Source of the DNA: an uncultured Geobacter sp.
GTDB taxonomy: Bacteria; Desulfobacterota; Desulfuromonadia; Geobacterales; Geobacteraceae
Length of the DNA: 53,315 nt
Direction of reading: 5' to 3'
Assembly: GCA_903925075.1 (NCBI GenBank)
Contig: CAIYDQ010000022.1
Coordinates: 1 to 53,315, forward strand
Shown here: piece by piece, positions 34,780 to 43,297 of the stretch
Position numbering within the stretch: the stretch's first letter is position 1
How the letters are laid out: each line of letters starts with the position of its first letter
Program-made: the position numbers and the translations under genes
Notes under the pieces: model-generated
Told to the model about the DNA's origin: nothing
The model's database searches: none
The model's input: the letters and a program-made list of their open reading frames with translations, nothing else

Positions 34780-35279
34780 GCGGCTCCCTTTTTGGCGCCG
34801 GCGTACCCTTCGCGGACCGGGAGACAGCCAAGCTCCGCCTTCTCCTGAAAGCTGAACAGCGAGTCGATGTTGAGCAGCATGATCGGCACCTCGTGCACCA
34901 GGCAGATCCCCACCATGTATTCGCCCCCCACGGTGCGCACCCCGCGCGGCGGCGGCTTCAAGTCGCGCAGCGGTATGGTGATCATCTCGGTGACGTCGTC
35001 CACGATCAGCCCCAGCGGTTGCCCGCCCACCGACAGGATCAAAAGCCGCGCGTTATCCATGTTCTCGGCCGGCGGCAGGCCGAACCTCTTTCTCAGGTCC
35101 ACCACCGGGATCACCGCGCCGCGCAGGTTGATCACCCCCTCGACGAAAGGGAGCGCGCGCGGCAGGGGCGCCAGCTTGGGAAGCCGGATGATCTCCTTGA
35201 TGCGCATGATGTCGACGGCGTAAAGCCCCTCTCCCATGGTCAGGCAGGCCACCTGTATTTCCTGAAGTTGCTGCTTCAT
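34773..35279 (-). CDS. cheW: CheW coupling protein
   Basis: A 168-aa single CheW domain: VACLTMGEGLYAVDIMRIKEIIRLPKLAPLPRALPFVEGVINLRGAVIPVVDLRKRFGLP at the core, the GVINLRG signature intact. It links CheA to receptor tips. A short tail (REGYAGAKKGAAC) follows. Overlaps the receiver gene by 4 bp and the zinc-ribbon regulator by 7 bp. Confidence 0.95.
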   Translation of the reverse strand: MKQQLQEIQVACLTMGEGLYAVDIMRIKEIIRLPKLAPLPRALPFVEGVINLRGAVIPVVDLRKRFGLPPAENMDNARLLILSVGGQPLGLIVDDVTEMITIPLRDLKPPPRGVRTVGGEYMVGICLVHEVPIMLLNIDSLFSFQEKAELGCLPVREGYAGAKKGAAC

Positions 35280-35677
35280 GGGGATTCGCCTCCCGCGTCC
35301 TGCCGCCGCGTCGCCAAAAGTTGACCGACCACCTCCAGGAGCTTGGCCGAGGTGAAGGGTTTGGTAAGGTAGGCGTCCGCCCCGGCCAGCCGGCCGCGTT
35401 CCCGGTCGTGGCCGCTCTTTCTGCCGGTCAGCATCACCACCGGTATCGAGCTGGTGAGCCGATCCTCTTTGATGGCGCTGCAGACCTGGAAACCGTCCGG
35501 CCCGGGGATCATCAGGTCCAGCAGCACCAGGTCGGGACGGTTGTCGGCCAGCGCCTGCAGCGCCTGATGGCCGTCGGTCGCGCCGGTCACCGCGTACCCC
35601 TTCGAGGTGAGAAGGATAGTCTCCAGCTGCAGTAAACTCTCCTCGTCCTCGACGACCAGGATGCTGTTCTTAGCCAT
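35276..35677 (-). CDS. Single-domain response regulator
   Basis: A 133-aa receiver: ILVVEDEESLLQLE, phospho-acceptor Asp in LVLLDLMIPGPDGF, VMLTGRKSGHDRE and YLTKPFTSAKL. No output. The DDD-T-K set is complete, but the switch region (TGRKSGHDRE) resembles PilG/OmpR-like receivers more than CheY. Between the two CheW-type genes. Confidence 0.92.
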   Translation of the reverse strand: MAKNSILVVEDEESLLQLETILLTSKGYAVTGATDGHQALQALADNRPDLVLLDLMIPGPDGFQVCSAIKEDRLTSSIPVVMLTGRKSGHDRERGRLAGADAYLTKPFTSAKLLEVVGQLLATRRQDAGGESP

Positions 35678-35692
35678 AGCCCCCTCGTTGCC

Positions 35693-36466
35693 TCACACCA
35701 GGCTTACGTCCAGCACCGTCTCCATATCCAAAAGGATCAGCATCCGTCCGGCCACCCGCCCGATCCCCTGCACGAAATCGCGGTCGATCCCCTCAAGCAC
35801 CACCGGCGGCGGTTCCAGTCCGGCCTCGGCCAGGCGCACCACCTGCACCACCTCGTCCACCAGCACGCCGCAAAAGCCGTTCAGGCGCTTCACCACCACG
35901 ATCCGTTCGCGCTCCGAAGGCGCGCCCACGGGGAGGCCCAGCCTCACCCGCATGTCGAAAATCGGGATGATGTTGCCGCGCAGCGACAGGATGCCGCGCA
36001 CGAAAGCCGGGACCCGCGGCACCTCGGTCACCTCCCGCGGCTTGATGATCTCCTTGATGTTCATGATGCTGATGGCGTATTCCTCGTTGGCCACCTTGAA
36101 GCAGAGCAGCTCCACGCTGGCGGCCGCCTCCTCCTGCTGGGAGGCCTCCTCGGCAAAGGCCGAAGACTCCCGCCCCTTGAGGATCACCGCCAGCGGGTCG
36201 AAGAGCCCGGGCTGCTCGTAGCCGAAGTCGTCCGGCTCCGGTTGCCGCAGCAAGGGTTCCGGCTGCCAGGGCGCAGCTTCCGGCTGCCGGAGCGCAGGCG
36301 CCGGTTCGGCCGGAGCGCGCAGCTGCGGGGGGTCGCCCGGGGCCGGGGCGAGCGACGCAGGAGCAGACGCCGCCGAGGGCGCGGGGAGATCGGGTCCCGA
36401 GGGAGGCTTCGGCCCCCACTGCACCTCGCAGCCCTGCGATTTTCTTCTGATGTCTGCGAGATTCAT
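35693..36466 (-). CDS. CheW-domain protein with Pro/Ala-rich N-terminal extension
   Basis: A 257-aa protein. Residues about 1-110 are low-complexity Pro/Ala/Gln (PAPALRQPEAAPWQPEPLLRQPEPDD), then a CheW domain (LLCFKVANEEYAISIMNIKEIIKPREVTEVPRVPAFVRGILSLRGNIIPIFDMRVRLGLP). The N-terminal part is likely a flexible linker or docking arm, an unusual feature compared with the short CheW next door. Upstream of it lies the 45-bp spacer with the TTCTACG array. Confidence 0.9.
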   Translation of the reverse strand: MNLADIRRKSQGCEVQWGPKPPSGPDLPAPSAASAPASLAPAPGDPPQLRAPAEPAPALRQPEAAPWQPEPLLRQPEPDDFGYEQPGLFDPLAVILKGRESSAFAEEASQQEEAAASVELLCFKVANEEYAISIMNIKEIIKPREVTEVPRVPAFVRGILSLRGNIIPIFDMRVRLGLPVGAPSERERIVVVKRLNGFCGVLVDEVVQVVRLAEAGLEPPPVVLEGIDRDFVQGIGRVAGRMLILLDMETVLDVSLV

Positions 36467-36487
36467 GGCCGTTGCCCCTTAAAGCCG

Positions 36488-36508
36488 TTCTACGTTCTAC
36501 GTTCTACG
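36488..36508. repeat. TTCTACG heptamer, three tandem copies
   Basis: Three exact copies of TTCTACG in the gap between the ATPase stop and the CheW-type start, flanked by CCTTAAAGCCG as at the second locus (29761-29785, two copies). Copy-number difference between the loci suggests slippage. Confidence 0.8.
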
Positions 36509-36512
36509 TTCG

Positions 36513-37313
36513 TCAGTTCAGTAGCTCCGCGGCGGTCTCGTCGACGATCGAGCCGTCGATCCAGGCGGCATCCCGGCCGAAGCCGATCAGGAGCGCGTTG
36601 GTGGCGACCGCGTTGATCCTGCGCGGCACGCCGCCGGACAACTCGAAGATGCGCTGCACGGCGTCGGGCGAAAAGAGCCCGGCGTCGCCGCCGGCGGCCG
36701 TCACCCGGAAATCCAGATACTCAAGGGTCTCCTCCAGCCCCAGCGGCGCCAGATGGAAATTGAGCGAGATGCGCTGGCGAAACGGCTCGTAGATCGAGGA
36801 GGCCAGCATGCCGCGCAGCTCGGGCTGCCCCATGACGATCACGCTCAACAGGTTGCGGTCATCGAGCTGAAAGTTGGTCAAGAGCCGAATCTCGTCGAAC
36901 AGCTCCCGGTCGGGTATCAACTGGGCCTCGTCGATCACCACCACCGGGATGCGCCCCTCGCCGTGCAGACGGTAGAGCGCGCCGGTGATCTCGCCCAGCA
37001 ACTGGTCCTTCTTCAGCGAGGGGTTCTCCACCTGCAGCCCTTGCGCTATGACGCGCAACAGCTCGTCTGCGGTAAGCCGCGGGTTGAAAACGAACATGAA
37101 ATGGTAGCGGGAGCCTACCCGGTCCATCAGGGCGCGCGACAAGGTGGTCTTGCCGCAGCCGATCTCGCCGGTCAAAAGGGCGAGCTCGCTCTCCTCGACC
37201 GCGTACTCAAGCCGCGCCAGCGCCTCGCGATGCCCGGTGCTCATGTAGAGAAAGCGCGGGTCCGGGGTCTTGCTGAAAGGCTTTTCGCTCAGGCCGTAAA
37301 ACGCCTTGTACAT
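36513..37313 (-). CDS. ExeA/GspA-like AAA ATPase
   Basis: A 266-aa P-loop ATPase, YGLSEKPFSKTPDPRFLYMS at the N-terminus (the ExeA/MshM family opening), Walker A LLTGEIGCGKTTLSRALMD, Walker B VVVIDEAQLI, sensor region VIVMGQPELRGML and C-terminal GGVPRRINAVATNALL. These ATPases usually work in secretion or pilus assembly; here the gene is wedged between cheA (1-bp TGATG overlap) and a CheW-type gene. It lacks the C-terminal peptidoglycan-binding domain of ExeA, so a cytosolic role in organising the array or a motor is plausible (inference). Confidence 0.88.
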   Translation of the reverse strand: MYKAFYGLSEKPFSKTPDPRFLYMSTGHREALARLEYAVEESELALLTGEIGCGKTTLSRALMDRVGSRYHFMFVFNPRLTADELLRVIAQGLQVENPSLKKDQLLGEITGALYRLHGEGRIPVVVIDEAQLIPDRELFDEIRLLTNFQLDDRNLLSVIVMGQPELRGMLASSIYEPFRQRISLNFHLAPLGLEETLEYLDFRVTAAGGDAGLFSPDAVQRIFELSGGVPRRINAVATNALLIGFGRDAAWIDGSIVDETAAELLN

Positions 37314-39349
37314 CAGTTGCTCCCCCGGGTCGCCTCGCCGATGATGCTCCCCACGTCCAGCACGAGGATGGTGCGCTGATCCCCCAGGTCGGCCGCCCCG
37401 GAGATCCCCTTGAAGCCGGCGAAGGTTTCGCCGATCGACTTGATGACGATGTCCTGCTGGCCGATCAGGTCGTCCACCACCAGCCCCAGCCGCTTCTCGG
37501 CCACCCCTACCACCACCACGTAGAAGCTCTCCGGCAGGCCGGCGCCCCCTTTCAATTGGAAGAATTCCGACAGGCGCAAAAGCGGCAGGGTCGCCTCGCG
37601 CAGCTGGATCACCTCTTTGCGCTCGACCGTCTTGATCTCCCGCTGCTCGACGATGATGCTCTCCAGCACCGAGGTGATGGGAAGCGCGTAGGTGCGTCCG
37701 GCCGTGCAGATGATCAGCGCCTTGATGATGGCCAGGGTGATGGGGAGGGTGATGGTGATGCGCGTCCCCTGCCCGGGGAAGCTCTCCAGGTCGATCATCC
37801 CGGATAACGCGGCGATGTTGGTGCGCACCACGTCCATGCCGACGCCGCGGCCGGAGATCTCGCTCACCGTCTCGTTGGTGGAGAATCCGGGGCGGAAGAT
37901 GAAATCCAGCGCCTCGCGGTCGCTCACCTGGTCCAGGGCGTCGATCACCCCGAGCTTCAGCGCCTTCTCTTTCACCCGCGCCACGTCGATCCCGGAGCCG
38001 TCGTCCTCCATCTGGATCACCACGTGGTTCCCCTTCTGAAAGGAGGAGAGGGTGATGGTCCCCTTCTCGTCCTTGCCCAGGGCCACCCTTTGCTGCGGGG
38101 TCTCGACGCCGTGGTCGATGGAGTTTCTGACGATGTGCATCATGGGATCGGCGATGTCTTCGATGATCAGCTTGTCGAGTTCGGTGTCGGCGCCGTAGAG
38201 CTTCAGCTCCACCTTCTTCCCCTGCTCGCGGGAGATCTTGCGGACGATGCGGGACATCTTCTCGAAGAGCTGCCCCACCGGGATCATCCTGATCTCCATC
38301 ACCCCTTTTTGCAGTTCGGAGAGCTTCTTCTCCAGTCCCTTGGCCGCCTTGGCCAGTTCCTGTCCGGGCGCCACCAGCCCCTGGCGGCGCATGCGCGCGG
38401 CCACCTCCGAGATCATCGAGTGGGAGAGCACCAGCTCGCCCACGATGTTCATCAACAGGTCGAGCTTGCCGATGTCCACCCGCACGGTGCGGCTCATGCT
38501 CTTGGCGCTCACCGAGGCGTCCGAGGACGTCGGCGCGCCGCGCAGGTCCAGGTCCAGCTCCGGCTCCGGTTCCGCCGCCGCCATGCGCGGCGCCGGCTCC
38601 CCCCCAAGCCTGGTGATGGTCAGGTGGTCCCGGTCGATGAGCGGAGCCAGTTCGGCGACGCCCAACTCGGAGCCGAACAGGATTTCGAAGTCGATCCCCG
38701 CGTCCTGGCTTTCCGAGGCCGAGGGGAGCGTGCTCACCACCTCTCCCACCTGTTTCAGCTGGTCGGTGAGGTCCATCAGTTCGGAGTCGAAGCTGGTGAG
38801 CAGCAAGGAGACGCGGATGGAATAGATGCAGCGCCCCTTCTTGACGTTCTCCAGCAGGCGGTGCTCCTCGTACTCGGTCATGGAGTTCAGCACCAGCTCC
38901 GGCAACTTCAGGGCGGCCAGCGGCGAGAGCTGGACCGCATCGGGCTGCTTGGCGAGGCAGGCGTTGATGCGCCGTACGGCGCCGGTGAGGTCGATCGCCT
39001 GGCCGCTCGGCTCGGCGGCCTCCTTCACCAGCACCCCCAGCAGTTCGATGGACTCGAAGAGCACGCTGACCACGGCCTGGTTCAAGGCCACCCGCCCAAG
39101 CCTCAGGCCGTCCAGCAGGTTCTCCAGGTGGTGCCCCAGCTCCGCGATCTCGGAGAAGCCGAACATGCCGGCCAGCCCCTTCAGCGAGTGGGCGGCGCGG
39201 AACACGGAATTGACCAGGTCCGGATGGAAGTCCCCGCTGTCCGCGCAGTCGGAAAGCGCCATCAGGTCCAGGCTCAACTGGTCCAGGATCTCCTCGGCCT
39301 CGGCCAGGAAATCCTTCACCGCCTTCCCTATGTTTTCGTCAACGCTCAT
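37313..39349 (-). CDS. cheA: Chemotaxis histidine kinase CheA
   Basis: A 678-aa hybrid-free CheA: HPt domain with phosphorylatable H54 in RAAHSLKGLAGMFGF, a P2-like region around residues 150-250, dimerisation helices (MSRTVRVDIGKLDLLMNIVGELVLSHSMI), HATPase with N-box ADPMMHIVRNSIDHGVE, G1 QMEDDGSGIDV and G2 SGRGVGMDVVR, and a C-terminal CheW-like domain. It phosphorylates the CheY-type and CheB receivers encoded beside it. No reason to link it to a flagellum is present in the window. Confidence 0.96.
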   Translation of the reverse strand: MSVDENIGKAVKDFLAEAEEILDQLSLDLMALSDCADSGDFHPDLVNSVFRAAHSLKGLAGMFGFSEIAELGHHLENLLDGLRLGRVALNQAVVSVLFESIELLGVLVKEAAEPSGQAIDLTGAVRRINACLAKQPDAVQLSPLAALKLPELVLNSMTEYEEHRLLENVKKGRCIYSIRVSLLLTSFDSELMDLTDQLKQVGEVVSTLPSASESQDAGIDFEILFGSELGVAELAPLIDRDHLTITRLGGEPAPRMAAAEPEPELDLDLRGAPTSSDASVSAKSMSRTVRVDIGKLDLLMNIVGELVLSHSMISEVAARMRRQGLVAPGQELAKAAKGLEKKLSELQKGVMEIRMIPVGQLFEKMSRIVRKISREQGKKVELKLYGADTELDKLIIEDIADPMMHIVRNSIDHGVETPQQRVALGKDEKGTITLSSFQKGNHVVIQMEDDGSGIDVARVKEKALKLGVIDALDQVSDREALDFIFRPGFSTNETVSEISGRGVGMDVVRTNIAALSGMIDLESFPGQGTRITITLPITLAIIKALIICTAGRTYALPITSVLESIIVEQREIKTVERKEVIQLREATLPLLRLSEFFQLKGGAGLPESFYVVVVGVAEKRLGLVVDDLIGQQDIVIKSIGETFAGFKGISGAADLGDQRTILVLDVGSIIGEATRGSN

Positions 39350-39402
39350 AGCCTCTCACCCGCGCCCCGACTCGTTCCCGCGAAATCCGCCGCTTTCGGC
39401 CG

Positions 39403-39768
39403 CTAGTCCAGATACCTGCAGATCAGCTCCTGCAGCTTCAAAGGGTCGAACGGCTTCACCAGGTATTCGTTGGCGCCCAAAGCGAGCCCCTTTTCCAGAT
39501 CCTTCTCGCCGCTCTCGGTGGAAACGATGAAGAGCGGGATGTCGTGATAGTTGGGGTTGTTGCGCACGTAGCTGATCAATTCCAGCCCGTTTATATCCGG
39601 CATGTTGATGTCGGTGATGATCAGGTCGACCGGCTCGCGAGGCAAGAGGCGCAGCGCCTCGAAGCCGCTGGCCGCCTCCACGATGACGAACCTCTCCAGT
39701 TCGTCGATGGTTGACACCAGCATCGAGCGCATGGTGCCGGAATCTTCTGCTATCAGTATCCGCTTCAC
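39403..39768 (-). CDS. Single-domain CheY-like response regulator
   Basis: A 121-aa receiver, LIAEDSGTMRSML, phospho-acceptor Asp in ITDINMPDINGLEL, VSTESGEKD, YLVKPFDPLKL. Complete acid pocket. Lies directly ahead of cheA in the transcript and overlaps the DUF4388 gene by 4 bp, so it is probably the principal CheY of the pathway. Confidence 0.93.
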   Translation of the reverse strand: MKRILIAEDSGTMRSMLVSTIDELERFVIVEAASGFEALRLLPREPVDLIITDINMPDINGLELISYVRNNPNYHDIPLFIVSTESGEKDLEKGLALGANEYLVKPFDPLKLQELICRYLD

Positions 39769-41063
39769 TTCACATCTCTCCCCGTCCCCTGATCCCGCAG
39801 CCTGCGCTGCAGAAGGGCGTTCTCCATTGCTATCCCGGCTTGACCCAGGAATATTTCCAGCGCATCGGTGTCGCCGATGGGTGTGTTGTCAGGGATGTTG
39901 TCGCCGTACAATAGCGCCACCACCTTCCCTTCGCTGACGATCGGGCCGACGAACGCCTCCGCGGGTCGTCCCTCGCCCAGCTGCTCCAGGAAAAAACCGC
40001 TCCAGCGCGAGAGGTCGATCACCCCTCGCCACGGGAAGCGGGCGTCAAGCGCCAAAGTGAAGAGCGACGGCTCGCCGCGAGGGATGCACAGGTTCCTGAC
40101 CCGCGCGTCGGCGCTGCCGTCGCCGTCCCGAAGGCCGAACTGCCCAAGGCCCAGGATGCTCTCCCTGGTGACCATCAGCACCACCGCCCGATTCAGGAAC
40201 TCCGCCGCGAAGCGCAATACCAGCAGCATGATGCCGCCGCCCAATTGCTGGTTCTTCAGCTCCTCCAGCATGCCGCGCAGCCCCGAGCGGCCGGCCTCGC
40301 GCCCCTGGTCCGCAACCGTCGCCGCCGGTTCCTCGCCCAACTCCAGCCTCAGTTCGTCGCCCAGATTGATCATGCCCGACAGCGCGCCGCCGTCGGCCGC
40401 GGCCGCAGACGATCCGGCGGCGGCCATAGCCGGTTGCGGCGGCAGGTTCCGGGCGGGCGTCCTTTCCGCCAGCGGCGTCCGCCCCGAAGGAAAGACAGGC
40501 TCGGCGAGACTCTCCGGCGGAGGGCACCATTCCTCGTCCCGCCCTCCGCGGTGGCGCAGCTCGTCCACCAGGCGTGACCCTTCCATGGCCAGATACTGCG
40601 GGTTCAGCCCCTGCTTCAGCATGAACTCGACCGGGTCCAGGCAGGTGGCGTCCGACTCCGGCACCTCCTGCAGCTCGAACTCGAACACCCCTTCGGCCCA
40701 GACAAAAAGGGAGTAGACCACGTTCTCGATCTGCTCCCTCACCACCTCCTCGATCGCCTCCGCGCCGATGCCGAAGCGGTCGATCATGATGCATCCCAAA
40801 AGCCGGCTGTGCCCCTCTTCCGCCTGCACGCGCAGCGCGCGCCGCAGGATGGTCAGGTCGATGACCCCCTTCTGGATCAGCACCTCGCCGATGCTCTGCT
40901 GGAAGGTGGTGGAGGTCGCCCGGATCACCTGGCCGCTGCGGAAGAAGACCCGCGCCTGCCGGCCCCGGCTCTCCAGGGAGAGCACGCCCGATTTCCTGCT
41001 CAGGCTTACGATCTGCAGGATCTCGCCAAGCCCCAGGTCTTCCAGATTGCCGACCAGACTCAT
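39765..41063 (-). CDS. DUF4388 (PATAN) domain protein, head of chemosensory operon
   Basis: A 432-aa protein. Residues 1-135 are DUF4388 (LGEILQIVSLSRKSGVLSLESRGRQARVFFRSGQVIRA, IGEVLIQKGVI, VVYSLFVWAEGVFEFEL). A Pro/Ala-rich linker (about 170-235) leads to a C-terminal region resembling a GAF domain (VVLMVTRESILGLGQFGL, GEGRPAEAFVGPIVSEGKVVALLYGDNI, IFLGQAGIAMENALLQRRL). DUF4388 is found in gliding/twitching and two-component proteins and is thought to mediate protein-protein contacts. First gene of the operon; der ends 78 bp upstream. Confidence 0.88.
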   Translation of the reverse strand: MSLVGNLEDLGLGEILQIVSLSRKSGVLSLESRGRQARVFFRSGQVIRATSTTFQQSIGEVLIQKGVIDLTILRRALRVQAEEGHSRLLGCIMIDRFGIGAEAIEEVVREQIENVVYSLFVWAEGVFEFELQEVPESDATCLDPVEFMLKQGLNPQYLAMEGSRLVDELRHRGGRDEEWCPPPESLAEPVFPSGRTPLAERTPARNLPPQPAMAAAGSSAAAADGGALSGMINLGDELRLELGEEPAATVADQGREAGRSGLRGMLEELKNQQLGGGIMLLVLRFAAEFLNRAVVLMVTRESILGLGQFGLRDGDGSADARVRNLCIPRGEPSLFTLALDARFPWRGVIDLSRWSGFFLEQLGEGRPAEAFVGPIVSEGKVVALLYGDNIPDNTPIGDTDALEIFLGQAGIAMENALLQRRLRDQGTGRDVK

Positions 41064-41141
41064 GGCTGCCGCTCTCTCATGTGAGGGGTGTTCAGAATGC
41101 TCGTCATACTAAACCATCGTACCTGCCAAGTAAAGAATGAA

Positions 41142-42464
41142 TTAGCTTTCCTTCTTGTCCCTGCCCCGGAAAATCAGCTTCAGCGGGGTGCCGTTGAATC
41201 CGAACGCCTCTCTGAATCTGTTCATTATGTATCGCTCATAAGAGAAGTAGATCCCTTCCGGGCGGTTGGTGAAAATCACGAAGGAGGGGGGTTTGGTGCC
41301 GACCTGGGTGGCGAAGAAGAACTTCACCCTTCTCCCCTGGTCCAGCGGGGCGTGGTTCTCGTCGATCGCCTGGGTGAAGACCTTGTTCAGATCGGAGGTC
41401 GAGACCCGCTTGCAGTACTGCTCCATGACCAGGTCCACCTCCGGGATGATCTTGCCGGTCCTCTGGCCGGTGGCGGCCGAGACGAACAGGATCGGGGCGA
41501 AGGGGAGGTATTTGAAGCTGCGCCTGATCTCCTCCACGAAGCGCCCCATGGAGGCGTTGTCCTTGGTGAGGGTGTCCCACTTGTTGACCACGAAGATGCA
41601 GCCGCGCCCGGCCTCGTAGGCGTAGCCCGCGATCTTCGAGTCCTGCTCGGTGACCCCTTCCTCGGCGCTCAAGACGATCAGCACCACGTCGGCGCGCTCG
41701 ATGGAGCGCAGCGCGTCCATGACCGAGTACTTCTCCACCTTCTCGACCGTTTTCCCCTTGCGCCTGATGCCCGCCGTGTCGATCAGCACGTACGGCTTCT
41801 TGTTGACCATGAAGCGGGTATCGACCGCGTCCCTGGTGGTGCCGGCGGTCGGGTTGGCCACCACCCGCTCGAAGCCCAGCAGGCGGTTCACCAGGGTGGA
41901 CTTGCCGACGTTGGGCCTTCCCACCACCGCGATGCGGGTGATCTCCTCCTCGACCTCGTCCACCATCCCCTTGGGGATGGCCGCCAGCACCTCGTCCATC
42001 AGATCGCCGACGCCGCGGTTGTGCTCGGCCGAGACCATGTGGATCTGGTCGATGCCCAGCGCGTAGAAATCCCCGGCGAACGATTCCTGCCGGTCGCCGT
42101 CCACCTTGTTGATGATGTAGAAGACCGGCTTGTTGACGCGCCGCAGCATCTCCACCACCTCGGTGTCGGCGGGGGTGAGGCCGTCGCGCGCGTCCATGAC
42201 GAACAGGATCAGGTCCGCCTCGTCCATGGCGAAGCGCGACTGCTCACGCATCTGCTGCAGGAGCTTGTCCGAGGTTTCCGGCTCGAAGCCGCCGGTGTCC
42301 ACCAGGATGAAGGGGACGTCGAAGCGCTTCACCTCCGCGTAGTTTCGGTCCCGGGTGACCCCCGGCATATCGTCGACCATGGCCTTGCGGCGCCCGACCA
42401 GCCTGTTGAAGAGGGTAGACTTTCCGACGTTCGGGCGTCCGACGATGGCGATAATAGGTTTCAT
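41142..42464 (-). CDS. der: Ribosome biogenesis GTPase Der
   Basis: A 440-aa double GTPase needed for 50S assembly. Start at ATG 42464 gives [22 protein letters not shown]; a longer frame exists but adds non-homologous residues. First G domain: [21 protein letters not shown]; second: [28 protein letters not shown]; then a C-terminal KH-like domain (FIFATQVGT-like [20 protein letters not shown]). Full length. Confidence 0.97.
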   Translation of the reverse strand: MKPIIAIVGRPNVGKSTLFNRLVGRRKAMVDDMPGVTRDRNYAEVKRFDVPFILVDTGGFEPETSDKLLQQMREQSRFAMDEADLILFVMDARDGLTPADTEVVEMLRRVNKPVFYIINKVDGDRQESFAGDFYALGIDQIHMVSAEHNRGVGDLMDEVLAAIPKGMVDEVEEEITRIAVVGRPNVGKSTLVNRLLGFERVVANPTAGTTRDAVDTRFMVNKKPYVLIDTAGIRRKGKTVEKVEKYSVMDALRSIERADVVLIVLSAEEGVTEQDSKIAGYAYEAGRGCIFVVNKWDTLTKDNASMGRFVEEIRRSFKYLPFAPILFVSAATGQRTGKIIPEVDLVMEQYCKRVSTSDLNKVFTQAIDENHAPLDQGRRVKFFFATQVGTKPPSFVIFTNRPEGIYFSYERYIMNRFREAFGFNGTPLKLIFRGRDKKES

Positions 42465-42723
42465 TGGCATCCAGCTTGGAAAATGCGATAAATCTAAACT
42501 GCTAAAAAAACGGCATTTTCTTATCTTAGTTATTTGACTGCTAACCGGCATATGTAACATTTTGCGGCGCAATAAGCAACAAGTAGGTTCCGCGGCGGGG
42601 TCACGGCGGGCGGGGGAGGTCGACGGCAGCCTGGTGCACATCGCGCCGGGCTTCGACCCCGCTCTTCTGGCCGATGTCCGCCGCCGCAGCCAGCCTTACT
42701 TTTCGTCGGCGAAGAACGCCTGT

Positions 42724-42764
42724 TCATTTTGTGTAGTCGTTTTGGACACCCGCCCATCCATTTC
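42724..42764 (+). promoter_or_regulatory. Conserved upstream activating motif, copy 1
   Basis: TCATTTTGTGTA (42724-42735), then CG.TTTG, then CCATTTC (42758-42764). The same blocks, at almost the same spacing, recur at 46672-46711. Both copies stand about 100 bp upstream of a sigma-54 promoter and flank an NtrC-type activator gene, so they are likely its binding sites (inference). Weaker similarity continues to about 42818. Confidence 0.75.
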
Positions 42765-42823
42765 AGCCCTCCATCCCTGCTCGCCGACAGCGAATCCACC
42801 GGCATTTCCGGCAGTTAAGGTAA

Positions 42824-42839
42824 TGGCATTGCTTTTGCT
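42824..42839 (+). promoter_or_regulatory. Sigma-54 promoter of the small-protein pair
   Basis: TGGCATTGCTTTTGCT has the invariant GG and GC of -24/-12 promoters separated by 10 bases, with TTGCT at -12. The predicted transcript start is about 42850, 50 nt upstream of the ATG at 42901. Confidence 0.8.
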
Positions 42840-42900
42840 GACCTTCGGATAGGCTGGCCTGTTTTTTCCATTGCCAAACGATCGGGTCATGAGGCTTCAC

Positions 42901-43107
42901 ATGCAGACCAACACGCTATCTACAGCCAAGGCGCGAAAGGCGAGTCAGGACCTGGTGGGTCTGTGCGATTTCGCCCAAAATCCGTTCCTCGACTGTTACT
43001 GCATGACGATCTCATCCTCAAATATCTATAAAATGCTGGATTTCTGCGCGGGTGATTACATCCATTGCCCGATATATCTAAAAACGAAGGTTAAGGGAGG
43101 TTTGTAA
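42901..43107 (+). CDS. Small Cys-rich protein, sigma-54 controlled
   Basis: A 68-aa protein from ATG 42901 (ATGAGG seven bases upstream); an upstream in-frame ATG at 42871 is less well placed. After a 27-aa N-terminal stretch (MQTNTLSTAKARKASQDLVG) comes a Cys cluster LCDFAQNPFLDCYC, then FCAGDYIHCPIYLKTK: six cysteines in about 40 aa. C-x-G-D-Y-x-x-C is shared with the 79-aa protein at 22560. Probably a metal or Fe-S protein, or redox sensor, but the family is not known to me. Its stop (TAA) overlaps the next start as TAATG. Confidence 0.75.
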   Translation: MQTNTLSTAKARKASQDLVGLCDFAQNPFLDCYCMTISSSNIYKMLDFCAGDYIHCPIYLKTKVKGGL

Positions 43108-43190
43108 TGATCTATTTCGGTCTGTTTGGCTTGTTGATCCTGTCCGTCGTCGCCTTTCAGTGCTACTGCTACCGCGCGTCCCGCAGTTGA
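43107..43190 (+). CDS. 27-aa single-helix membrane peptide
   Basis: ATG at 43107, in a TAATG overlap with the preceding stop and with a strong AAGGGAGG site seven bases upstream. It encodes MIYFGLFGLLILSVVAFQCY and then CYRASRS, one hydrophobic helix with a short Cys/Arg tail. The strong site and translational coupling support expression. It would sit in the inner membrane; no function assigned. Confidence 0.7.
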   Translation: MIYFGLFGLLILSVVAFQCYCYRASRS

Positions 43191-43224
43191 AATCCCGGCG
43201 TGCCCCATCGACGCTGCTGACTTG

Positions 43225-43253
43225 TTGACCTTCTCGGCATCCGATACTATAAT
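43225..43253 (+). promoter_or_regulatory. Sigma-70 promoter of the two-component operon
   Basis: TTGACC at 43225-43230, 17-bp spacer, perfect TATAAT at 43248-43253. It also lies in a short palindrome (CCGAT...ATCGG around the -10). Expected transcript start near 43260, about 130 nt upstream of the kinase start. Confidence 0.85.
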
Positions 43254-43297
43254 CGGCAGCATGCCGAGACCCGCCCAAGAAATGCCCCGCCGCCGCG

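Larger units (their letters stand above)
42465..42900. other. Intergenic regulatory region before the small-protein pair
   Basis: About 435 bp. Its left half shows no credible gene; one frame (about 42600-42700: [19 protein letters not shown]) has a transposase-accessory-like look but is unsupported. Its right half holds the conserved upstream motif (42724-42764) and the sigma-54 promoter (42824-42839) described separately. Confidence 0.6.

Noticed and set aside
42562..42852. 96-aa ORF with [15 protein letters not shown] in the region after der
   Set aside because: The phrase vaguely recalls transposase accessory proteins, but the rest of the frame has no such likeness and overlies the sigma-54 control region.
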